Assembly: GCA_030605125.1 (NCBI GenBank)
Contig: JAUWBD010000013.1
Location: 1 to 43,330, forward strand
Length of the DNA: 43,330 nucleotides
Source of the DNA: Verrucomicrobiota bacterium
GTDB taxonomy: Bacteria > Verrucomicrobiota > Verrucomicrobiia > Opitutales > Opitutaceae
Direction: 5' to 3'
The translations under genes and the position numbers were made by a program. This document shows, one piece after another, positions 24,187 to 31,182 of this stretch (the first letter of the stretch is position 1; every line of letters starts with the position of its first letter). The notes under the pieces are model-generated. The model was not told the origin of the DNA. It ran no database searches and saw only the letters and a list, made by a program, of their open reading frames with translations.

Positions 24187-24763
24187 TGCGCCGCCCGACC
24201 GGCCCCGCCGCCGTCCTCCGGCGCCCGCCTCCTCCCGCTCCGCCTTCACCCTCGTCGAGATCCTCGTCGCCACGGGCCTCTCGGGGCTCGTGCTCGCCGC
24301 CATCCTCACCAGTTTCGTCTTCCTCGGCAAAGCCGGCGTGGGGCTGCGCAACTACGCCGACATGGAGGCCCAGGCTCGCTCCGCGATCGAGACCTTCGCC
24401 CTCGACGCCCGCATGGCCTCGCAGGTCGTGTGGAACAACGCCTCCTCTCTCACCCTCACCGTCGAGCGCGGCGGCGGCACCACCACCGCCACCTACGCCT
24501 ACAACCCGACCGCGCGCACCTTCACCCGCAGCTCCGGCGGCGCGACCACCACCCTCCTCACCAATATCCGCGCCTTCAGCTTCAACGCCTACTCCATCGA
24601 CACCAGCCCCGTCTCCCTCGCCTCCATCACCGCCGCCACCCACCGCGACACCAAACAGGTGCAGATCTCCCTCGAGACCGAACGCGTCAACCCCGCCCTC
24701 TCCGTCACCACCAACAAGGTGATCTCCGCCCGCTTCGTCCTGCGCAACAAACGCGTCGCCTGA
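24158..24763 (+). CDS. PilW-like type IV pseudopilin, cassette 2
   Basis: 201 residues from ATG 24158 (MTTTTPAPCSAP), read from the same bases as the end of the V gene. Prepilin motif SRSAFTLVEILVATGLSG, with cleavage after Ala29 and Glu34 at +5. NYADMEAQARSAIETFALDA is shared with the cassette 3 W protein. The body carries Thr-rich strands (GGGTTTATYAYN) and ends TTNKVISARFVLRNKRVA. PilW/PulJ-like minor pilin role inferred. Confidence 0.87.
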   Translation: MTTTTPAPCSAPPDRPRRRPPAPASSRSAFTLVEILVATGLSGLVLAAILTSFVFLGKAGVGLRNYADMEAQARSAIETFALDARMASQVVWNNASSLTLTVERGGGTTTATYAYNPTARTFTRSSGGATTTLLTNIRAFSFNAYSIDTSPVSLASITAATHRDTKQVQISLETERVNPALSVTTNKVISARFVLRNKRVA

Positions 24764-24785
24764 ACCTCAGCCCCGCCCCCACCTC

Positions 24786-26297
24786 ATGCACGCCTCCGCC
24801 TCCCTCTCCCGGCGCCGCACGCTTCGCCCCGCCGCCCGCCGCCGCGGCTCGCTCCTCATCACCGCCCTCCTCCTCTCCGCCGTCATCGCCCTCAGCCTCG
24901 GCTCCTTCCTCAGCCTCGCCTCGCAATCCACCAACCTCTCCTACCGCGGCTTCTACGCCGGCTCCGCCATGAACGCCGCCGAGACCGGCCTCGAGGAGGC
25001 CATGTGGGCCATCCGCCGCCGCCTCGACGGCGAGACCGGCGTCTGGTCCCGCGCCGGCTGGACCATCGAGACCAACGGCGCCGCCCGCCGCAATTTCCCC
25101 CTTGGCACCATCTCCGGTGGCGCCACCTCCCGCGTCCAGATCTTCGTCAGCAACGCCAACCTCGCCGGCGCCGAGCCCTTCGTCGTCGCGCGCGGCATCA
25201 TCACTCCGCCCTCCGGCCGCGGCCCCGCCATCGAACGCTGGATCAAGATCACCCTGAAAAAGCGCTCCCTCTTCTCCACCGGCCTCGTCGCCCGCGACCT
25301 CATCACCTTCAGCGGCAACAACGCCTCCGTGGACGCCTATGACTCCCGCCTCGGCGCCTACACCCCCAACTCCTTCGCCAACCGCTTCGCCCGCGGCTCC
25401 GCCGGCTCCGCCTCCGTCCGCACCGACCGCGTCAATTTCGACCTCGGCAACGCCGACATCTGGGGCTTCGTCGCCGTCGGCACCGAGACCACCGCCAGCC
25501 TCTACGTCGGCCCCAACGGCACCATCGGCCCCTTCGGCACCTCTTCCGGCACCGTCGCCCCCGGCCACGTCTCCACCAAATTCACCGCCAACTTCGAAGA
25601 CATCACCCACCCGACCACCTACACCGGCACCGGCGCCTACTCCCCCGGCGACATCAGCTCCGCCACCACCCTCCCCCGCCCCGCCCGCACCACCACCACC
25701 GGCAACGGCAACAACGCCGTCATCACCCATCACCCCGCCGACGTTCCCGCCGCCGACGGCAAATACTACTACAACGTCGATTCCATCACCGGCAGCCTCA
25801 CCATCGCCGACAACGTTGTCATCCGCATCACCGCCACCAGCGGCAACGCCATCAATATCGGCGGCAACGACTCCATCACCATCAACGCCCCTTCCGCCGG
25901 AAAAACGCCCAAGCTCGAGATCTTCACCGAGGCCGACGTCAAGATCGCCGGCAACGGCGTGGCCAACTCGGGCCGCCCCGAGGCGTTCTTTCTCTGGGGC
26001 ACCCGCCCCCAAAGCCGCGCCACCGCCCAGTCCATCGACATCAGCGGCAACGGCAACCTCAGCGGCGTGGTTTACGCCCCCAACGCCGACATCTCCCTGA
26101 AAGGCGGCGGCAACTCCGGCAACGTCTTCGGCTCGATCGTCGGCAAAAACATCACCCTCACCGGCAACTCCGCCTTCCACTACGACGAGTCCCTCGCCGA
26201 TCTCGACGCCGGCGAACCCCTCGGCCTCAACAAATGGGACGAGTTCGTCACGCACGTGGACCGCCAGAGCCACTCGCACTACTTCGACGGCCTCTGA
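24786..26297 (+). CDS. PilX-like large surface pilus protein, cassette 2
   Basis: 503 residues. N-terminal PilX-type helix RRGSLLITALLLSAVIALSLGS, then GSAMNAAETGLEEAMWAI. The outer part is Gly/Asn/Thr-rich with beta-solenoid-like phrases: FSGNNASVDAYDS, IGGNDSITINAP, KIAGNGVANS, ISGNGNLSGVVYAPNADI and ITLTGNSAFHYDESL. The Gly-Asn repeats and regular spacing resemble parallel-beta adhesins, and the C-terminal part resembles DUF7305. No enzymatic motif is seen. It sits 22 bases after the W gene and is the last gene before the response regulator. Likely surface-exposed, pilus-associated. Confidence 0.8.
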   Translation: MHASASLSRRRTLRPAARRRGSLLITALLLSAVIALSLGSFLSLASQSTNLSYRGFYAGSAMNAAETGLEEAMWAIRRRLDGETGVWSRAGWTIETNGAARRNFPLGTISGGATSRVQIFVSNANLAGAEPFVVARGIITPPSGRGPAIERWIKITLKKRSLFSTGLVARDLITFSGNNASVDAYDSRLGAYTPNSFANRFARGSAGSASVRTDRVNFDLGNADIWGFVAVGTETTASLYVGPNGTIGPFGTSSGTVAPGHVSTKFTANFEDITHPTTYTGTGAYSPGDISSATTLPRPARTTTTGNGNNAVITHHPADVPAADGKYYYNVDSITGSLTIADNVVIRITATSGNAINIGGNDSITINAPSAGKTPKLEIFTEADVKIAGNGVANSGRPEAFFLWGTRPQSRATAQSIDISGNGNLSGVVYAPNADISLKGGGNSGNVFGSIVGKNITLTGNSAFHYDESLADLDAGEPLGLNKWDEFVTHVDRQSHSHYFDGL

Positions 26298-26437
26298 TCC
26301 AGCGCCCGGCGGCATGCCCCCGCCCACCCGCGCCGCGAGCCTCGGCCGGCATCATGCAGATGGGCGGCGGAGCGCGAAACACGCTTGCGCGCCGCCCCGG
26401 CAGGACGCTACCTCGCGTCACCTCCCGCGCCCCTTGT

Positions 26438-27127
26438 ATGGTTTCCGCTGATACGCACCCGCCCCGCATCCGCCTCCTCCTCGTTGACGACAGCGCCCTC
26501 GTGCGCCGCGGCGTCCGCGCCGTGCTCGAGGGCAGGCACCCCCAGGCCGAGCTCATCGTCGCCGGCGAGGCCGGCACCGTCGCCGAGGCCGCCGCCGTCT
26601 CCGCCGCCACCAAGCCCGACGTCGTGCTCCTCGACATCCGCCTCCCCGACGGCGACGGCTTCGAGGCCTGCCGCGCCATCCTCAAGGACCACCCCTCGGC
26701 GCGCATCCTCATGCTCACCTCCTTCGCCAACGACGACTTCGTGCACCGCGCCATCGTCGCCGGCGCGCACGGCTACCTGATGAAGGAAGTCGAGCCCGAG
26801 CGCCTCATCGCCTCCATCGTCAGCCTCCATCAAGGCGAATCGATCCTCGGCACCGGCCTTGTCGAACGCGTGCTCGACCTCGTGCGCGCCGGCCGCACCG
26901 GCACCACCCGCGAACCCGGCGCCGGCCTCTCCCTCCTCTCCTCCCAAGAACGCCGTGTCCTCGCGCTCGTCGCGGAAGGCCGCACCAACAAGGAGATCGG
27001 CGCCCAGCTCGGCCTCAGCGACAACACGGTCAAGAATTACCTCGTCAACGTGTTCGACAAGCTGAAGGTCAAACGTCGCTCCCAGGCCGCGGCCCTCTGG
27101 GTCCAGGCCGCGCCCAAGGATCGCTGA
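26438..27127 (+). CDS. NarL/FixJ-family response regulator
   Basis: 229 residues. Receiver domain with acidic pair Asp17-Asp18, phosphoacceptor Asp66 in VVLLDIRLPDGDG, Thr94 and Lys116 (GYLMKEVEP). The C-terminal LuxR-type helix-turn-helix spans about residues 164-222, with LSSQERRVLALVAEGRTNKEI and LGLSDNTVKNYLVNVFDKL. It fits the HisKA_3 kinase encoded at 19229, although the two genes are separated by two pilin cassettes. ATG 26438 was chosen as the family start. The upstream 140 bases contain CCGCCCA (26320-26326) and TGGGCGG (26361-26367), which can pair. Targets probably include the neighbouring pilin operons, which is inference. Confidence 0.92.
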   Translation: MVSADTHPPRIRLLLVDDSALVRRGVRAVLEGRHPQAELIVAGEAGTVAEAAAVSAATKPDVVLLDIRLPDGDGFEACRAILKDHPSARILMLTSFANDDFVHRAIVAGAHGYLMKEVEPERLIASIVSLHQGESILGTGLVERVLDLVRAGRTGTTREPGAGLSLLSSQERRVLALVAEGRTNKEIGAQLGLSDNTVKNYLVNVFDKLKVKRRSQAAALWVQAAPKDR

Positions 27128-27139
27128 GCCGCCTTTCTC

Positions 27140-27203
27140 GGGGCGATCACCCCAGCCCGTTCGGGCCTCGCGATTAGGCCTGAAAAAACGGGCCCTCCGC
27201 CCC
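27140..27203 (+). promoter_or_regulatory. Structured leader before pilin cassette 3 (conserved with cassette 2)
   Basis: Stems: GGGG (27140-27143) with CCCC (27150-27153); GCCC with GGGC around GTTC (27155-27166); GGCCT-N7-AGGCCT at 27164-27181 followed by GAAAAAA. The 39-base block 27164-27202 matches 23559-23597. A preceding segment GCGATCACCCCAGCC (27143-27157) resembles GTAATACCACTTAGCC (23537-23552). The response regulator stop is 12 bases before; part of this region could also act as its terminator, though there is no T run. Confidence 0.5.
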
Positions 27204-27240
27204 TGGGGGAAATCTCCGTCCGTTTGCTAGTATCGCTGGC

Positions 27241-27768
27241 ATGGATACGTCCGTGCCCCGCCTCGCCACGCCGACTTGCTCGCGCTCGCCCGGCCTTCTC
27301 CCCCGCCCGCGCGCCCGCGCGCGCCGCGGCTTCACCATCACCGAGGTCCTCTTCGCCTCCGTCGTCCTGATTGCCGGCATCGCCTCGTCCATCGCCGTCA
27401 TGCAGTCCGGCCTGCGCGCCCTCGACACCGCGCGCAACACCACCCTCGCCGCCCAGATCATCCAAAGCGAGATGGAGCGCATCCGCCTCCTGAGCTGGAG
27501 CGGCGTCAACGACCTGCCCGCCTCCGCGCCCATCTTGGTCAACGAAATCCTCCCCGCGGACCTGTCCACCCTCTCCGAGCTCGGCTCGCGCTTCACCATC
27601 ACCCGCACCGCCACCGACGTCGCCGGCAAGGTCGGCGAGATGAAGGAGATCACCGTCACCGTCACCTGGCGCGGCATCGACCGCATGAGCCATGTCCGCA
27701 CCAGCACCACCCACTACTGCAAGGAAGGCCTCTATGCCTACTACTACACCAAAGCCATCCGCTCCTGA
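27241..27768 (+). CDS. PilV-like type IV pseudopilin, cassette 3
   Basis: 175 residues. Prepilin motif RRGFTITEVLFASVVLIAG, with cleavage after Gly30 and Glu35 at +5. The region LDTARNTTLAAQIIQSEMER is nearly identical to cassette 2. The C-terminal GLYAYYYTKAIRS again overlaps the W start, here by 35 bases. ATG 27241 gives the 30-residue Arg/Pro-rich leader typical of this cluster. A minor-pilin role is inferred from family and context. Confidence 0.88.
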   Translation: MDTSVPRLATPTCSRSPGLLPRPRARARRGFTITEVLFASVVLIAGIASSIAVMQSGLRALDTARNTTLAAQIIQSEMERIRLLSWSGVNDLPASAPILVNEILPADLSTLSELGSRFTITRTATDVAGKVGEMKEITVTVTWRGIDRMSHVRTSTTHYCKEGLYAYYYTKAIRS

Positions 27769-28363
27769 GCGCCGGAGCGCCCGCTCGCTCCGACGCCGCG
27801 CCTTCACCCTGGTCGAGGTTCTTGTCGCCACCACCCTCGGCGGCGTCCTCCTCGCGGCGGTCCTGAGCAGCTTCCTCTTCCTCGGCCGCACCGGCTACGC
27901 CATCCAAAACTACGCCGACATGGAGGCCCAGGCGCGCAACGCCATGGAGACCTTCGCCCTCGATGTGCGCATGGCCTACGACGTCACTTGGACCGTCGTG
28001 AACAACCGCCCCACCGCCGTCACGGTTGTCACCATGCAGGGCAACACCCGCATCCCCTACACCTACACCTACAACGCCTCCGCCGGCACCTTCACCCGCC
28101 AGCGCACCGGCTCCAGCCCCGGGCCCGTGACCACGCTCATCACCGGCATCAAACCCAACTCCGCCGTCGATTTCTTCACCGCCTACAAGATCGACACCCA
28201 GAAGATCAACTTCGCCACCACCTCGACGACAGCCGCTGGCCTCATGACCAAGCAGATCCAGATCTCGCTCGAGGCCCAGCGCACCCGCAGCACGCTCGCC
28301 GCCACGACCAACAAGGTCGTCTCCGCCCGCTTCGTCCTTCGCAACAAGAAGGTCACCACTTGA
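27734..28363 (+). CDS. PilW-like type IV pseudopilin, cassette 3
   Basis: 209 residues from ATG 27734 (MPTTTPKPSAPERRS). Prepilin motif RRRAFTLVEVLVATTLGG, with cleavage after Ala23 and Glu28 at +5. NYADMEAQARNAMETFALD parallels cassette 2, as does the end SARFVLRNKKVTT. The body contains Thr-rich strands (PYTYTYNASAGTFTRQ). PilW/PulJ-like minor pilin. The next gene begins 51 bases downstream. Confidence 0.87.
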   Translation: MPTTTPKPSAPERRSARSLRRRAFTLVEVLVATTLGGVLLAAVLSSFLFLGRTGYAIQNYADMEAQARNAMETFALDVRMAYDVTWTVVNNRPTAVTVVTMQGNTRIPYTYTYNASAGTFTRQRTGSSPGPVTTLITGIKPNSAVDFFTAYKIDTQKINFATTSTTAAGLMTKQIQISLEAQRTRSTLAATTNKVVSARFVLRNKKVTT

Positions 28364-28414
28364 GCCGGATCGGCCCCCGCCCCCCGCCCAACGCCAACCA
28401 CCCCCTCCTCCGCC

Positions 28415-29827
28415 ATGCGCTCCTCCCTTTCCCGTTCACCCCGCCGCGGCGCCGTGCTCATCGTCGCTCTTATCTTCGCCGCCGGCATCGCCATCAGCCT
28501 CGGCTCCTTCCTCCGGCTTTCCACCACCGCCAGCCAACTCTCCTACCGCAGCTTCTTCGCCGGCTCCGCGATGAACGCCGCCGAGACCGGCCTCGAATTC
28601 GGCATGTGGTCGGTCAACAAGGCGCTCGCCGGCGAAAGCTCCGCGGCCTGGTCCGGCTGGACCGGCAGCCCCCACGCCCAGCGCACCTTCGATCTGGGCA
28701 CGCTCTCCGGCGGCGCCAGATCCCAGGTCAAGGTTTACGTCAATCGCCGCGACCTCTCCGGCGAGCCCTTCATCGTCTCCCGCAGCATCATCACCCCGCC
28801 CAATGGCGCCACCTCCGAACGCTGGATCAAGGTCACCCTAAAAAAGCGCTCCCGCTACGCCAGCGGCCTCGTCGCCAAGGACACCATCCGCTTCAGCGGC
28901 AACAACGCCTCCGTGGATAGCTGGGACTCCGAGCCTCCCGACGGCTCCGGCCCCGTCCCTTACTCCACCGCCGTTCGCAAAGACAACGGCAGCGTCGGCA
29001 GCGTGCTGATCGAAAACCCCTCCATCTTCACCAACAACGCCGACATCTGGGGCTCCGCCTCCACCGGCGGCACCGACCCCACCACCAACGTCGGCTCCAA
29101 CGGCTCCATCCTCGGCGCCGATTCCGCCACCAAGGACAAGTCCAGCTGGATAAAGATCAACGTGGACCCAGACCGCATCGCCACCGACTTCACCGCCGAC
29201 TTCGAGGTCCAGAAGACTCCCATCGATGGCACCACGCTCACCGCCATCACCACCAACCATACCCTGGTCGGCAGCAACAACTTCTACGCCCCCACCGTCT
29301 ATCGCATCCCCTACATCTCCCTCAACGGCAACGAGCTCTTCAAGATCACCGGCCACGTGAGCATCGTGCTCACCAACACCACCGGAGAGGCCCTCAGCAT
29401 CACCGGCAACGCCGGCATGCAAATCGATCTGGGCGCCAGCCTGCGGATCTACTCCTCGGCCGACATCAAGATCGCGGGCAACGGCGTGGCCAACCTCAAC
29501 CCCCAGCCGAAGACGCTCATGGTCTATGGCACCGCCACCGATTCCGACAACAACAGCTCCACCACCCACCAAACCATCAACATCGCCGGCAACGGAGACC
29601 TGAAGGCCATCGTGGACGCGCCCAACGCCACCACCAACATCAACGGCAACGGCAATGTCATGGGCTCCGTCATCTCCGGTAAAATCAACATCACCGGCAA
29701 CGCCGCCTTCCACTACGACGAATCGCTCGGCCGCCTCGACTCCGGCGAGCCCCTCGGCCTCCACGAGTGGAACGAGTTCGTCACCTTCGCCGATCGCCAA
29801 GTCTTTGGCTCGATCATGAACTTCTGA
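28415..29827 (+). CDS. PilX-like large surface pilus protein, cassette 3
   Basis: 470 residues. N-terminal RRGAVLIVALIFAAGIAISLGS, then GSAMNAAETGLEFGMWSVN, the PilX signature shared with cassette 2. The beta-rich outer region has FSGNNASVDSWDSEP, ISLNGNELFKITGHV, LSITGNAGMQIDLGA, KIAGNGVANLN, IAGNGDLKAIVDAPNATTN and ITGNAAFHYDESLGRL, that is, repeated xxGNGxx units typical of solenoid-like surface proteins. The final HEWNEFVTFADRQ parallels NKWDEFVTHVDRQ in cassette 2. A strong terminator lies 51 bases after the stop, closing the cassette. Confidence 0.8.
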   Translation: MRSSLSRSPRRGAVLIVALIFAAGIAISLGSFLRLSTTASQLSYRSFFAGSAMNAAETGLEFGMWSVNKALAGESSAAWSGWTGSPHAQRTFDLGTLSGGARSQVKVYVNRRDLSGEPFIVSRSIITPPNGATSERWIKVTLKKRSRYASGLVAKDTIRFSGNNASVDSWDSEPPDGSGPVPYSTAVRKDNGSVGSVLIENPSIFTNNADIWGSASTGGTDPTTNVGSNGSILGADSATKDKSSWIKINVDPDRIATDFTADFEVQKTPIDGTTLTAITTNHTLVGSNNFYAPTVYRIPYISLNGNELFKITGHVSIVLTNTTGEALSITGNAGMQIDLGASLRIYSSADIKIAGNGVANLNPQPKTLMVYGTATDSDNNSSTTHQTINIAGNGDLKAIVDAPNATTNINGNGNVMGSVISGKINITGNAAFHYDESLGRLDSGEPLGLHEWNEFVTFADRQVFGSIMNF

Positions 29828-29878
29828 TCGCCCCGCCACGGGCGTCCTCGGCGCCTCCGCCGCTTCACCCGACAGACA

Positions 29879-29916
29879 AGCCCGCCTCTCCACCCGGGAG
29901 GCGGGCTCTTTCTTTG
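29879..29916 (+). terminator. Rho-independent terminator after pilin cassette 3
   Basis: AGCCCGCCTC (29879-29888) pairs with GAGGCGGGCT (29898-29907) around a 9-base loop and is followed by CTTTCTTT. Confidence 0.85.
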
Positions 29917-29967
29917 GCCCGCCCCCGAGGCCCCCCCTGCCGACAGATGGTGGCGAAAACCCCCGTC

Positions 29968-30048
29968 GTAATCCTTCCCATAGCCTGCGCCGCCGACCTT
30001 CGACTATAGTGAGAGCGGCGGGAAAACAGGGCTCTAGTCCCTGCGCCC
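29968..30048 (+). promoter_or_regulatory. Leader of the PEP-CTERM gene with similarity to the pilin leaders
   Basis: GTAATCCTTCCCATAGCC (29968-29985) resembles GTAATACCACTTAGCC before cassette 2. A stem CGCCGC (29988-29993)/GCGGCG (30015-30020) follows, then GGGAAAACAGGGCTCTAGTCC, comparable with the A-run-GG segment of the other leaders. The order (short motif, hairpin, A run, GG...CC) is the same, but sequence identity is lower. It lies 72-152 bases before the start codon. Confidence 0.35.
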
Positions 30049-30119
30049 ACCGACTTACTTATTTTCACCAACCAATTACGCTCTCGCCAAAGCTCTGCGT
30101 CCTTACGTAAAAAATTCGT

Positions 30120-31118
30120 ATGCGTTCCGGCCATCCATTTCGCCTACTCTTGATCGCCCTGTTCGGGCTGGTCGCCGGCTGCGCCACGCTCTCCGCCCAG
30201 ACCACGATCGTGATCAACGGCCCCACGCGCGTCTGGAATGCCACGACCCAGAAATACGAATATCCGACTTGGAAGCCCATCCTCGGCATGCCGGGTGGCA
30301 GCCAGACCGACAGCAACGGCTTCTTGGTCGAGCCCAGCAACGATCAACAGACCGGCCAGACCGATTCCGACTTTGTCGGCTCCAGCGGCACGCCCGGCTT
30401 CTTCATTCAAGCCGGCCTGATCAACGGTGTGGAACACCTCGCCTTCCGCATCATCATGAACACCGCCCAGTCGGGCAATAATCTGAACATCCGCCTCGGC
30501 ATGGACGGTGGCGCGCTGGACGGAAAGATCGACCTCTACCTCGGGCCCATCATCTCCGGCGGCACGGCCCAATCCATCTTCTTCCAAGCGCCCGGCACCA
30601 GCGCGAACATCTCCCCCAGCACCTCAAGCTGGGGCAACAATTTCTACCCGACCAACAACCGCACCGGTCTCCCGCCCCTCGCCTCCGGCGGCGGCCTCGC
30701 CATCAACCCCACCGGCTTCCCCAATTTCAACGTCACCTCCCTGACCACCGGCTCGTCCGCCTACCCGGGCTGGACGCAGCAGGGCACCGACGCCGACTCG
30801 ATGATCAGCTTTGCCATCCCCATCGCCGACATCAACGCCGCCCTCGCCCAAGTGGGCGCCGGTTACCAAATAAGCACCACCTCGCTCATGCGCTGGGTCG
30901 CCGTCACCTCCACCCAGTCCAACTCGGTGAATCAGGACGCCTACGGCCTTCCCAAGATCACCAACAGCAACGGTGTCGGCAACATCACCTACGCCACCTT
31001 CACGCAGATCATGAATCCCCAGGGGCAACCCATCCCCGAGCCCTCCGCCTACGGCGCCCTGCTCGGGGCCGGCCTCGGCGGCCTCTTCCTCCTGCGCCGC
31101 CGCCATCGCGCCGCGTGA
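30120..31118 (+). CDS. PEP-CTERM sorting-domain protein
   Basis: 332 residues. The N-terminal signal MRSGHPFRLLLIALFGLVAGC contains a lipobox-like VAGC (Cys21) but also a plausible signal peptidase I site after LSA (residues 24-26). The C-terminus is a canonical PEP-CTERM tripartite signal: PIPEPSAYGALLGAG, a hydrophobic helix and the Arg-rich end LLRRRHRAA. Such proteins are exported, cut by an exosortase and attached to the surface or the extracellular matrix; no exosortase is encoded in this window. The mature part (about 270 residues) is Gly/Ser/Thr/Asn-rich with a beta pattern and no recognised domain. It follows the pilin cassettes but has its own leader. Confidence 0.9.
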   Translation: MRSGHPFRLLLIALFGLVAGCATLSAQTTIVINGPTRVWNATTQKYEYPTWKPILGMPGGSQTDSNGFLVEPSNDQQTGQTDSDFVGSSGTPGFFIQAGLINGVEHLAFRIIMNTAQSGNNLNIRLGMDGGALDGKIDLYLGPIISGGTAQSIFFQAPGTSANISPSTSSWGNNFYPTNNRTGLPPLASGGGLAINPTGFPNFNVTSLTTGSSAYPGWTQQGTDADSMISFAIPIADINAALAQVGAGYQISTTSLMRWVAVTSTQSNSVNQDAYGLPKITNSNGVGNITYATFTQIMNPQGQPIPEPSAYGALLGAGLGGLFLLRRRHRAA

Positions 31119-31182
31119 GGTTTTGCCCGCCCCGTCGCTCGCCGTCCGGCCGGCGGCGGATTAGGCTACCGGCCCGCTCCTG

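Noticed and set aside
20930-30048. Known c-di-GMP-I (GEMM) riboswitch in the pilin leaders
   Set aside because: Such switches often control pili, but the core GGGCAAACC and GACGCAAAGCC elements were not found; only short GGCAAA phrases occur.
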